A stretch of 5,268 nucleotides of DNA from positions 1-5,268 of the forward strand of contig DYNR01000056.1 in assembly GCA_020720945.1 (NCBI GenBank). Direction: 5' to 3'. A model generated the notes under the pieces. The model did no database searches. It was given only the letters and a program-made list of their open reading frames with translations, and had not been told where the DNA came from. Source of the stretch: Chthoniobacter flavus. GTDB lineage: Bacteria; Verrucomicrobiota; Verrucomicrobiia; Chthoniobacterales; DYNR01. Shown here in pieces: positions 1 to 5,268 of the stretch (position 1 is the stretch's first letter; each line of letters opens with the position of its first letter). The position numbers and the translations under genes are program-made.

Positions 1-119
1 CCCGATCACGGGAGGGCCGTGCTTTGCCCAAATGTCTCCACCGGAGGAATCAGGCTCTCGCCAATCCTCTCGCTATCTTGCCTCGGAGGCCTCGCCGCAC
101 CTTCGGATGTTTAACTCCT
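1..119. other. GC-rich stretch without a recognisable gene
   Basis: The first 110 bases are about 63% GC by hand count, then composition drops sharply near 111. A + frame is open from base 1 to a TAA at 112-114 (37 codons) but has no start inside the window, and its translation matches nothing I recognise. A minus frame is also open down to a TGA at 6-8. Neither looks convincingly coding. The stretch could be the end of a neighbouring gene or an intergenic repeat element lying next to the accessory segment. No tRNA or rRNA signature was seen. Confidence 0.4.
7..21. repeat. Small inverted repeat (5-bp stem)
   Basis: CACGG at 7-11 pairs with CCGTG at 17-21 around the 5-base loop GAGGG. No T-run follows on either strand, so it is not a convincing intrinsic terminator. 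A second, near-palindromic motif, gcctcggaggc, lies at 80-90. Together they could belong to a short GC-rich intergenic repeat, but nothing inside this window repeats them. Confidence 0.3.
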
Positions 120-140
120 TTAATAAAATGAGAATTGCTG

Positions 141-158
141 GACATTTTCGGGGTTGAC
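141..158 (-). repeat. 18-nt exact repeat encoding VNPENV, distal copy
   Basis: The sequence gacattttcggggttgac is identical to 625-642. On the minus strand both copies read VNPENV, but this one lies in the shifted frame that ends at 120-122. In the other copy VNPENV leads into SKIVDENG; here it leads into QQFSFY and a stop, so this looks like a third, truncated start of the same unit. Confidence 0.8.
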
Positions 159-336
159 TTTCAGAAGATTTAGAGTGACTTTGTATTGGGCCTGTTTGAT
201 TCCTCCAAGTGACGGATTTGTCTCCGTTGGGCTAGAGGATGATACAGGCTCTTCTATTTCAACGCCTTCAACTTTACCGTCATAAACAAAAACCCCATTT
301 GCTTCTTCTTGGAGAAAAATCGAAGCAACTGCATTT

Positions 337-410
337 GGTAGTGTAAAGATTTGTCTGTAAAAGCCTGCTTCGCAGCAAAGGTTCGCCGTTCTCGTCCACG
401 ATTTTTGAGA
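337..410 (-). repeat. 74-nt internal direct repeat, copy 2
   Basis: This segment matches 553-626 at 68 of 74 positions with no indels, by manual alignment. It encodes SKIVDENGEPLLRSRLLQTN plus a few residues. The flanking protein is also related (RQ...SVN before SKIVDENG in both copies), so the duplicated unit is longer than the DNA match. The reading frame breaks on the distal side of this copy. Confidence 0.85.
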
Positions 411-552
411 TGCTATTGACAGAATCTACCATTTGGCGTATCTTTTTATCGAGACCCGTAAGCGGGGTGTTTCGCAATGCTTTTTCGGAAGTATCGAGCA
501 CCGATTGCCCTGCGGGTCTTTCTATTTCTACAGCTTCTACGGTATAAAGCGG

Positions 553-626
553 GGTAGTGTAATGATTTGTCTGTAAAAGCCTGCTTCGCTCCATCGGTTT
601 GCCGTTCTCGTCCACGATTTTTGAGA
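553..626 (-). repeat. 74-nt internal direct repeat, copy 1
   Basis: Partner of 337-410, offset by exactly 216 nt (72 codons), so both copies are read in the same frame. It encodes SKIVDENGKPMERSRLLQTN and a few more residues. The six differences are one single-base change, a cluster of four within six bases, and one more single-base change. Keeping the period a multiple of three suggests the duplication arose while the gene was still translated. Confidence 0.85.
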
Positions 627-642
627 CATTTTCGGGGTTGAC
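625..642 (-). repeat. 18-nt exact repeat encoding VNPENV, proximal copy
   Basis: Identical to 141-158. It overlaps the edge of the 74-nt repeat by two bases and gives VNPENVSKIVDENG in the main 168-codon frame. Confidence 0.8.
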
Positions 643-786
643 AGATGCTCCAAGTTGGCGTAATGCGTATTCAAGCTCAACGGAGGACACCTGAGTTGTC
701 GAAAGACTTCCATTTGTCGAAACTGTATCCCGTTGAGCTTTTTCTTTTGCATCAAAAGACCTCAACGCTTGCCGCATCGTAAGCAT

Positions 787-907
787 GATGTCCCTGTTCT
801 CCAGCGTGCGCTTTGAACGACTCTATCAACCCTATCAACGATTTTTGCTTCCGATTGCCCGAGAAGGGGGTTGCAATGTGGTGGGGAAGGGGGTAGTTTT
901 TTGGACG
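787..907. promoter_or_regulatory. Divergent intergenic region upstream of lipA
   Basis: This 121-nt gap separates the minus-strand broken gene from the lipA start and should hold the operon promoter. One weak sigma70-like pair can be proposed: TTGCAA at 871-876 and TAGTTT at 894-899 with a 17-nt spacer. It would start transcription almost at the lipA ATG, so it is doubtful. The box CTATCAAC is repeated at 823-830 and 832-839, and GAAGGGGG at 863-870 and 886-893. The second of these sits 14 nt before the ATG and could be a distant Shine-Dalgarno. No riboswitch or clear operator was recognised. Confidence 0.3.
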
Positions 908-1810
908 ATGTCCGCAACGAAGATTAGCGCAGAATTGCACAAGCAAAAAAAACCGGAATGGCTGAAAGTTCGCCTGCCAAGTAACCCGGTTTTTTTTTCG
1001 ACGAAGGATTTGATTGACGATTTGAACCTCCACACGGTTTGCGAAAGTGCCCAGTGCCCGAATCGTTGGGAGTGCTGGAGTTGCGGGACGGCTACTTTCA
1101 TGATCGCGGGGGAAAATTGCACGAGGGCGTGCGGTTTTTGCGCCGTGGCTACGGCAAAGCCGCTCCCGTTGGATAGGGGGGAACCCCGCAGGGTGGGGGA
1201 AGCGGTGCGGAGGTTGCGCCTGCGTCATGTGGTGGTGACTTCGGTGGCGAGGGATGATTTAGGGGATGGAGGGGCGGGACATTTTGCCGAGACGATCGCG
1301 GCGATTCGTGCGGTCGATCCGGAGATTGGCATCGAAGTTTTGACTCCCGATTTCCATGCGAGGGATGCGGCGATCCGCGTGGTTTTGGATGCGGACCCCG
1401 ATGTTTTTAACCACAATCTGGAAACGGTGGAGCGCCTTTCGCCACTGGTCCGTTCGCGGGCGAGATACCGGCGTTCTTTGGAGGTGCTGAAAAAGGCGAA
1501 GGACTACGCGCCGCACATCGCGACCAAAAGCGGGATTATGCTCGGGCTTGGAGAAACCGAAACCGAAGTGCATTCCGTTTTCAAGAACTTGCTCGAACAG
1601 GGGGTGCAGATTTTGACGGTCGGCCAGTATCTGCGTCCTAGCCAGAAGCATCTGCCTGTGGTAGAGTATGTTACGCCAGAGGCGTTCGCGCGGTATGGGC
1701 AGGTGGCAAAAGAGATGGGGTTCGAGCATGTGGCGAGCGGGCCGCTCGTGCGGAGCAGTTACCATGCGGCGGAATTCAATCCGGTCGGAAGAAGGAAAAA
1801 GCAGGGGTAG
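908..1810 (+). CDS. lipA: Lipoyl synthase (radical SAM)
   Basis: Makes lipoyl cofactors by inserting two sulfur atoms at C6 and C8 of an octanoyl group already attached to a carrier protein such as pyruvate dehydrogenase E2 or GcvH (cytoplasmic). The 300-residue protein has both cluster motifs of the family: the auxiliary-cluster cysteines C45, C50 and C56 (CESAQCPNRWEC, CX4CX5C) and the radical-SAM cysteines C71, C75 and C78 (CTRACGFC, CX3CX2C). The C-terminal RSSY at 282-285 supplies the serine ligand of the auxiliary cluster. Length is normal for the family. I chose ATG 908 because it places WLKVRLP at residues 18-24, as in typical LipA. The frame is open upstream to an ATG at 785, and a GTG at 878 has GAGAAGGGGG 7 nt before it, so a 310-residue form is possible. 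First gene of the + strand run; 34 nt precede the next start. No octanoyltransferase (lipB) is in the window. Confidence 0.97.
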   Translation: MSATKISAELHKQKKPEWLKVRLPSNPVFFSTKDLIDDLNLHTVCESAQCPNRWECWSCGTATFMIAGENCTRACGFCAVATAKPLPLDRGEPRRVGEAVRRLRLRHVVVTSVARDDLGDGGAGHFAETIAAIRAVDPEIGIEVLTPDFHARDAAIRVVLDADPDVFNHNLETVERLSPLVRSRARYRRSLEVLKKAKDYAPHIATKSGIMLGLGETETEVHSVFKNLLEQGVQILTVGQYLRPSQKHLPVVEYVTPEAFARYGQVAKEMGFEHVASGPLVRSSYHAAEFNPVGRRKKQG

Positions 1811-1832
1811 AAGGCGGGAACGGGGGAGAACG

Positions 1833-1838
1833 AAAGGG
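1833..1838 (+). promoter_or_regulatory. Ribosome binding site deciding the MBL gene start
   Basis: AAAGGG lies 6 nt before ATG 1845, supporting that start over longer in-frame alternatives reaching back inside lipA. A second ATG at 1841 is in another frame. Confidence 0.6.
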
Positions 1839-1844
1839 AAATGG

Positions 1845-2627
1845 ATGAGTGATTTTGCGATTACATTTTTGGGGACGGGGACTTCGGCAGGGGTTCCTGT
1901 TATTGGTTGCGAGTGCGCGGTTTGCCGTTCTTCGGATTCGAGGGACAAGCGTTTCAGGACGGCATCGCTGGTTGAAACGCCGGAGATGGTTTTTGCGATC
2001 GACACGCCTCCTGATTTTCGGAGCCAATGTTTGCGGGCTGGGCTGGTGCGGCTCGATGCTGTTCTTTACACGCATGCGCACAGCGACCATGTGCTAGGGT
2101 TTGACGATTTGCGGCGTTTTTGTGAAATGGAGAACAAGGGGATGCCGATCCACGCATCGCCTTCGACGATGGAATCCCTCAAACGGGTTTTCAGTTATGC
2201 GTTCCATGACGGGCCCGTTGCCAAAACTTACATTCGGCCCTTGCCGCAGGAGTTTGATGGACCGTTTGTTTTGGGCGAAACGAGGGTTGTGCCGGTTGAA
2301 TTGCCGCACGGTCGTTACATTACCAACGGGTTTGTGTTTTATCGTGGGGAGCGGAAAGTTCTCGCTTATTACACGGATTGCCATGAGGTGCCGCCGGAGG
2401 CGGAAGCGCAGGCGGAAGGGGCAGAGATTTTCGTTCTTGATGCGTTGCGTCCCGCGCAGCATTCCACGCACTTGACGATTGAAGAAGCGGTGGAAGTTGC
2501 CGGGCGAGTCCGGGCAAAGCAGACTTACTTTATTCACATGTGCCACGAAGTTTCGCACGCCGAAACCCAGGCGAATTTGCCGCCGGGGATTTTTCTTTCT
2601 TACGACACCTTGCGGGTGGAAGTTTGA
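1845..2627 (+). CDS. PhnP-like MBL-fold metal-dependent hydrolase (probable phosphodiesterase)
   Basis: A 260-residue metallo-beta-lactamase-fold protein. GTGTSAGVPVIGC at 10-22 and the early cysteines C22, C24 and C27 match the PhnP branch, where three such cysteines help bind a structural zinc. The catalytic HxHxDH motif is HAHSDH at 77-82. Further likely metal or active-site residues are H155, D178 (YYTDC), H206/H209 and H231/H234 (HMCHE). Characterised PhnP cleaves 5-phosphoribosyl 1,2-cyclic phosphate in phosphonate breakdown, but no phn gene is present here and many relatives have unknown substrates. The specific substrate is therefore not assigned, and I leave the symbol blank. It lies 34 nt after lipA and 60 nt before the cysteine desulfurase, probably in the same transcript. 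ATG 1845 is supported by AAAGGG and by the conserved strand beginning at residue 4. Cytoplasmic: no signal peptide. Confidence 0.9.
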   Translation: MSDFAITFLGTGTSAGVPVIGCECAVCRSSDSRDKRFRTASLVETPEMVFAIDTPPDFRSQCLRAGLVRLDAVLYTHAHSDHVLGFDDLRRFCEMENKGMPIHASPSTMESLKRVFSYAFHDGPVAKTYIRPLPQEFDGPFVLGETRVVPVELPHGRYITNGFVFYRGERKVLAYYTDCHEVPPEAEAQAEGAEIFVLDALRPAQHSTHLTIEEAVEVAGRVRAKQTYFIHMCHEVSHAETQANLPPGIFLSYDTLRVEV

Positions 2628-2687
2628 TTTGGGATTTTACTTTTGGTTTTATTTTAGGAATGGAACAAGCGCATCGCGGGAAAGAAA

Positions 2688-3848
2688 ATGCAAAACGAGA
2701 TTTACTTTGATAACGCGGCGACGACGAGAGTTTGTCCCGGCGTTTTTGCGGCGATGGAACCGTGGTTGAAAGAAAGTTACGGGAATCCCTCTTCCTTGCA
2801 TCGGAGGGGGCGTGGTGCGCGTGAGGCGGTGGAGCGGGCGCGGGGGGAAGTCGCCGCTTTTTTGGGTGCGGAAGCCGGAGAAATTCTTTTTACTTCCGGC
2901 GGGACGGAGTCCGTTCAAACCGCGATTCGTTCCGCGTGCGAAGCCGTGCCAGGACGGCAGGTTCTCGTGGTTTCCGCAGTCGAACATTCGGCGACTTTTT
3001 CGTTGTGCAAAAAACTGGAGCGCACGGGCTATCGCGTCCATCGTTTGGAGGTGGACGAGCGTGGCTTTTTAGCGATGGAAAAACTGCGGGAGGTGCTTTC
3101 CGGCGAAGTCGCGCTGGTTTCGCTTCTTTGGGCAAACAACGAGACGGGGGTTGTTTTTCCGATCGAAGAAGTCGCGGAGATTTGTGCGGAAAAGAACATT
3201 TTTTTGCATATTGATGCGGTGCAGGCGGCAGGAAAAATTCCATTTGCGGTGAGGAACCATCCCGGGATTTCTTCGCTTTCTATTTCAGGGCATAAAATTC
3301 ATGGTCCGCAAGGTGTTGGCGCGCTGTATGTTTCGGCGCGGACTCCGTTTTTTTCGGCGCAGGTTGGGGCGCAAGAAAGCGGGCGGCGAGGGGGGACAGA
3401 AAATGTTGCCGGGATCGTAGGGTTGGGCGAGGCCGCCAAGCGAGCGGGGGATGCCGTGATGCGGAAAATGCCGGAGGTGGCGGCGTTGCGGGACGAGTTT
3501 GAAAGCCTTTTGGAAGAGCGGGTCGGAGGGGTTGCCAGGAACGGCGATAAGGAAAATCGGTTGCCGACGACGGGGAACCTGGCTTTTGAGGGTGTGGATG
3601 CTGCGACGCTTTCGGTGTTGTTGGACAGGGAAGGTTTGGCGTGTTCTACCGGCGCGGCGTGCGCAGGTGGAAAAGCTTCGCATGTGTTGGCGGCGATGGG
3701 TTTTTCTTCTGCGCGGATTCGTTCGAGTTTGCGGTTTTCGTTGAGCAGGTTTTCCACGCGTGAAGAAGTTTTGCAGGCGGCAGACATCGTTTGCAAGAGC
3801 GTCGAAAAAGTCCGCAACGGTGGGCAAGGCAGGAGGGTGCAGCCATGA
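2688..3848 (+). CDS. Cysteine desulfurase (NifS/IscS-type, PLP-dependent)
   Basis: Converts L-cysteine to alanine and passes the sulfur as a persulfide to Fe-S cluster scaffolds and tRNA-thiolation enzymes in the cytoplasm. The 386-residue protein is the usual length for the NifS/IscS group. Visible landmarks are YFDNAATT at 6-13, GNPSSLH at 32-38, the cofactor-phosphate loop SGGTES at 70-75, H100 that stacks on PLP, NNETG at 150-154, D176 in HIDAVQ, and the Schiff-base lysine K203 in SGHKIHGP. RRGGTEN at 233-239 and the mobile loop CSTGAAC with catalytic C325 follow. The loop has Ala where many relatives have Ser (GSAC), a minor variant. The start codon has only a weak purine-rich RBS (GGGAAAG, 2678-2684). 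No IscU, IscR or SUF gene follows, so iscS versus nifS cannot be decided. The stop overlaps the next start by 4 nt (ATGA), suggesting translational coupling. Confidence 0.95.
   Translation: MQNEIYFDNAATTRVCPGVFAAMEPWLKESYGNPSSLHRRGRGAREAVERARGEVAAFLGAEAGEILFTSGGTESVQTAIRSACEAVPGRQVLVVSAVEHSATFSLCKKLERTGYRVHRLEVDERGFLAMEKLREVLSGEVALVSLLWANNETGVVFPIEEVAEICAEKNIFLHIDAVQAAGKIPFAVRNHPGISSLSISGHKIHGPQGVGALYVSARTPFFSAQVGAQESGRRGGTENVAGIVGLGEAAKRAGDAVMRKMPEVAALRDEFESLLEERVGGVARNGDKENRLPTTGNLAFEGVDAATLSVLLDREGLACSTGAACAGGKASHVLAAMGFSSARIRSSLRFSLSRFSTREEVLQAADIVCKSVEKVRNGGQGRRVQP
3831..3836 (+). promoter_or_regulatory. Strong Shine-Dalgarno for the CCA enzyme
   Basis: AGGAGG lies inside the 3' end of the desulfurase gene, 8 nt before ATG 3845. 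It fixes the CCA start at 3845 rather than the in-frame ATG at 3791, which lies well inside the previous gene. Confidence 0.8.
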
Positions 3849-5197
3849 AAATACCGCCATCGCCGATGCGGGATGCCGCGTTTGAGGTCGTCGGAAAACT
3901 GCAATCAAGGGGGCATGAAGCGTTTTTGGCGGGGGGGTGCGTGCGGGATTTGTTGTTGGGGAGAGAGGCGCATGATTTCGATGTGGCGACTTCCGCCCGC
4001 CCCGAAGAAGTCCAGGCGATTTTTCCCAAAACTGTGGCGGTTGGGGCGCAGTTTGGTGTGATTGTAGTCTTGCATCGTTCCGTGGAAATCCAAGTGGCGA
4101 CTTTCAGGAAAGATGGGGAATACGGGGATGGGAGGCATCCGGAGGGCGTGGTTTTTACGACGGCGGAAGGCGATGCGGAACGGCGGGATTTTACCGTGAA
4201 CGCGTTGTTTTACGAAGTCGGAAGCGAGCGGGTCATCGATTTTGTTGGTGGGGTTGCAGATATTGAAAGAAAGGTTTTGCGGGCGGTAGGAGATCCGTTG
4301 GAGCGGTTTGAAGAAGACAAGTTGAGGGTGTTGCGCGCCGTCCGTTTTAGCACGACGCTCGGGTTTGCGATCGAAGAAAAAACATGGGATGGCGTGGTGG
4401 CGGGAGCAAAAAAAATTCATTGCGTCAGCGGAGAGAGAATCCGGGACGAGGTCGCAAAAATTTTGGTTTCGCCCAACCGGGTTACGGGATTCGATTTGCT
4501 CGACCGCAGCGGGTTGCTCCGGGAAATTTTTCCTGAAGTCGAACGGCTCAAGGGGTGCGAGCAACCTCCGGAATTCCATCCCGAGGGCGATGTTTTTGTT
4601 CACACGCGGCTGATGCTTTCCCTGTTGCCAGAAAAAGTTTCGTTGCCCTTGGTGTTGAGCGTCCTTTTTCACGACATCGGGAAGCCGCCGACCCAAGTGC
4701 GGGACGAGACGGGGAGGTTGCGGTTTAACGGGCACGAGCGGGTGAGTGCGGAGATGGCGGAGCCTATTTTGCAGAGGCTCCGGCTTTCCAACGCCGAGAG
4801 CGAGAGCATCTTGGATGCGGTCCGTAACCACATGGCATTCAAGGATGTGCAGTTGATGAGGAAGGCAAAGCTGAAGAGGTTTTTGGCGAGGCCTACTTTT
4901 GAGGAGGAGATGGAATTGCACCGCGTGGACTGTCTGGGTAGCCACGGGTTGCTCGACAACTACGAGTTTTTGTTGCGCAAAAAAGAGGAGTTCGCCAGCG
5001 AGCCGCTGATTCCGCCGCCGTTGATTAGCGGGAGGGATTTGATTGGGCAGGGGAGGAAGCCTGGGCCGGTTTTCCGCGAAATTTTAGAAAATGTCCAAAC
5101 TTTGCAACTCGAAGGAACCCTGCTTTCCCGCGAAGATGCGCTGGCTTGGGTGGCAGAGCAATACCCTGTTTCAGTGTCCAATCTTTTGATGAACTAG
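3845..5197 (+). CDS. cca: CCA-adding tRNA nucleotidyltransferase with HD domain
   Basis: Builds or repairs the 3' CCA end of tRNA from CTP and ATP without a nucleic-acid template. The 450-residue protein has the class II polymerase-beta head in order: GGCVRD at 30-35, catalytic D44 and D46 in HDFDVAT, a flexible loop around RKDGEYGDGRHPEG (88-101), RRDFTVNAL at 113-121, and the nucleotide-selecting EDKLR at 157-161 within RFEEDKLRVLRAVRF. An HD phosphohydrolase domain follows, with H253, FHDIGK at 275-280 (H276, D277) and GHE at 296-298. In related enzymes this domain gives 2',3'-cyclic phosphodiesterase or phosphatase activity. Some phyla split the task between separate CC-adding and A-adding enzymes. 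The intact flexible loop favours a full CCA-adding enzyme, but sequence alone cannot settle it. It overlaps the desulfurase stop by 4 nt and ends 7 nt before the next gene. Confidence 0.93.
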   Translation: MKIPPSPMRDAAFEVVGKLQSRGHEAFLAGGCVRDLLLGREAHDFDVATSARPEEVQAIFPKTVAVGAQFGVIVVLHRSVEIQVATFRKDGEYGDGRHPEGVVFTTAEGDAERRDFTVNALFYEVGSERVIDFVGGVADIERKVLRAVGDPLERFEEDKLRVLRAVRFSTTLGFAIEEKTWDGVVAGAKKIHCVSGERIRDEVAKILVSPNRVTGFDLLDRSGLLREIFPEVERLKGCEQPPEFHPEGDVFVHTRLMLSLLPEKVSLPLVLSVLFHDIGKPPTQVRDETGRLRFNGHERVSAEMAEPILQRLRLSNAESESILDAVRNHMAFKDVQLMRKAKLKRFLARPTFEEEMELHRVDCLGSHGLLDNYEFLLRKKEEFASEPLIPPPLISGRDLIGQGRKPGPVFREILENVQTLQLEGTLLSREDALAWVAEQYPVSVSNLLMN

Positions 5198-5204
5198 AAG
5201 GCCG

Positions 5205-5268
5205 ATGAAAATCTTTGTTTTGAAGACCGACGGGATCGGGGATTTCGTTTTGGCCGTATCGGCGATCC
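5205..5268 (+). CDS. Glycosyltransferase family 9 (heptosyltransferase-like), 5' fragment
   Basis: Only the first 21 codons are in the window, and the gene runs off the right edge. The N-terminus MKIFVLKTDGIGDFVLAVSA matches the first beta strand and glycine-rich turn (R/K-x-D-x-I-G-D) typical of ADP-heptose:LPS heptosyltransferases and other GT9 enzymes. In that family this segment lies at the acceptor side of a GT-B fold. Proteins of this family usually add sugars to the lipopolysaccharide core at the cytoplasmic face of the inner membrane, which points to a Gram-negative envelope. AGAAGG at 5196-5201, overlapping the end of the CCA gene, is a closely spaced RBS. The 7-nt gap implies co-transcription. 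Acceptor and sugar cannot be told from this fragment. Confidence 0.75.
   Translation, partial: MKIFVLKTDGIGDFVLAVSAI

Larger units (their letters stand above)
120..786 (-). pseudogene. Frameshifted, internally repetitive gene; probable remnant of a phage/mobile-element polyvalent protein
   Basis: The 5' part is one open frame from ATG 784-786 (second Met at 775-777) to a TGA at 280-282, 168 codons. Beyond that the protein continues one base out of phase: that frame is open from about 430 down to a TAA at 120-122 and reads ...NAVASIFLQEEANG..., VEGVEIEEPV, ending VNPENVQQFSFY. Two links join the frames: VEAVEIERPA in the first matches VEGVEIEEPV in the second, and VNPENV occurs in both. The crossover most likely lies about 282-340, consistent with one inserted or two deleted bases. 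The phrase NPENVSKIVDENGKP resembles the opening of a domain in large polyvalent phage/conjugative proteins, where it is usually followed by VVYHGT; here RSRLLQTN follows instead. No signal peptide, membrane segment or catalytic motif is visible. The segment is AT-richer than its neighbours and runs divergently from lipA, suggesting acquired DNA in decay. The family assignment is tentative; the frame break is seen directly. Confidence 0.6.

Noticed and set aside
1..114. + strand open frame to TAA 112-114 as the tail of an upstream gene
   Set aside because: Too short, no start in the window, unrecognised translation, and a rival open frame on the other strand; kept only as an unassigned stretch.
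337..626. Two spaced repeats considered as a CRISPR or satellite array
   Set aside because: Only two long copies with a 142-nt gap, located within coding sequence and preserving frame; not a CRISPR layout and no cas genes.
501..860. Exact 10-nt match ccgattgccc at 501-510 and 851-860 as a possible attachment-site pair
   Set aside because: About a dozen 10-nt matches are expected by chance in a window this size, and the flanks do not extend the match.
752..1228. Minus-strand frame ending ...SFKAHAGEQGHHAYDAAS..., possibly an upstream piece of the broken gene
   Set aside because: The last 50 or so residues lie in the intergenic gap and look mildly protein-like, but the rest is antisense to lipA, the frame differs from both frames of the broken gene, and there is no repeat or motif connecting them.
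1259..2005. Minus-strand frame of about 248 codons opposite lipA and the MBL gene
   Set aside because: It spans two clearly real + strand genes and their gap, with no recognisable motif; an antisense by-product of codon bias.
2628..2687. T-rich 60-nt gap before the desulfurase as a terminator
   Set aside because: There are T-runs but no GC-rich hairpin before them, so no intrinsic terminator is supported.
3905..4945. Long minus-strand open frame (about 346 codons) opposite the CCA gene
   Set aside because: It lies wholly antisense to a gene with full catalytic motifs, is rich in Arg/Pro/His as expected from reverse reading of GC-rich coding DNA, and shows no domain.

Overview
The window is a piece of a bacterial chromosome. 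It holds a conserved housekeeping gene run on the + strand (about 908 to the end) and, before it, a short AT-richer accessory segment (about 111-786). Two hand GC counts contrast: about 43% over 121-480 against about 62% over 1201-1380 inside lipA. The first 110 bases are again about 63% GC. The organism is probably Gram-negative, since the last gene starts like a glycosyltransferase family 9 / heptosyltransferase-type enzyme. The gene set would suit a Verrucomicrobiota/PVC-type bacterium, but that is an inference and not a firm call.

Region 1 (1-119) is GC-rich, has no complete gene, and contains a small inverted repeat. Region 2 (120-786, minus strand) is a broken accessory gene. A 168-codon open frame (280-786) carries two copies of a 74-nt segment exactly 216 nt apart. 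The protein then resumes in a different frame down to a stop at 120-122. An 18-nt sequence read as VNPENV occurs in both frames, which argues that both halves belong to one ancestral coding sequence. The repeated 'NPENVSKIVDENG.P' phrase resembles the start of a domain found in large polyvalent phage/conjugative-element proteins, so I read this as a decayed mobile-element remnant.

Region 3 (787-907) is the divergent intergenic region in front of lipA. Region 4 (908-5268) is a tight co-directional run: lipoyl synthase (lipA); a PhnP-like metallo-beta-lactamase-fold phosphodiesterase; a NifS/IscS-type cysteine desulfurase; a CCA-adding tRNA nucleotidyltransferase with an HD domain; and the first 21 codons of a family 9 glycosyltransferase. 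Gaps are 34 nt, 60 nt, a 4-nt overlap and 7 nt, with no evident terminator, so an operon is likely. The clearest functional link is sulfur: the desulfurase mobilises cysteine sulfur for Fe-S clusters and tRNA thiolation, and LipA carries two Fe-S clusters and consumes one as a sulfur donor. The CCA enzyme adds a tRNA-maturation step. The MBL protein's substrate is unknown here.

I did not find a convincing previously undescribed system. The disrupted repeat-bearing gene at 120-786 is the part most worth a second look.
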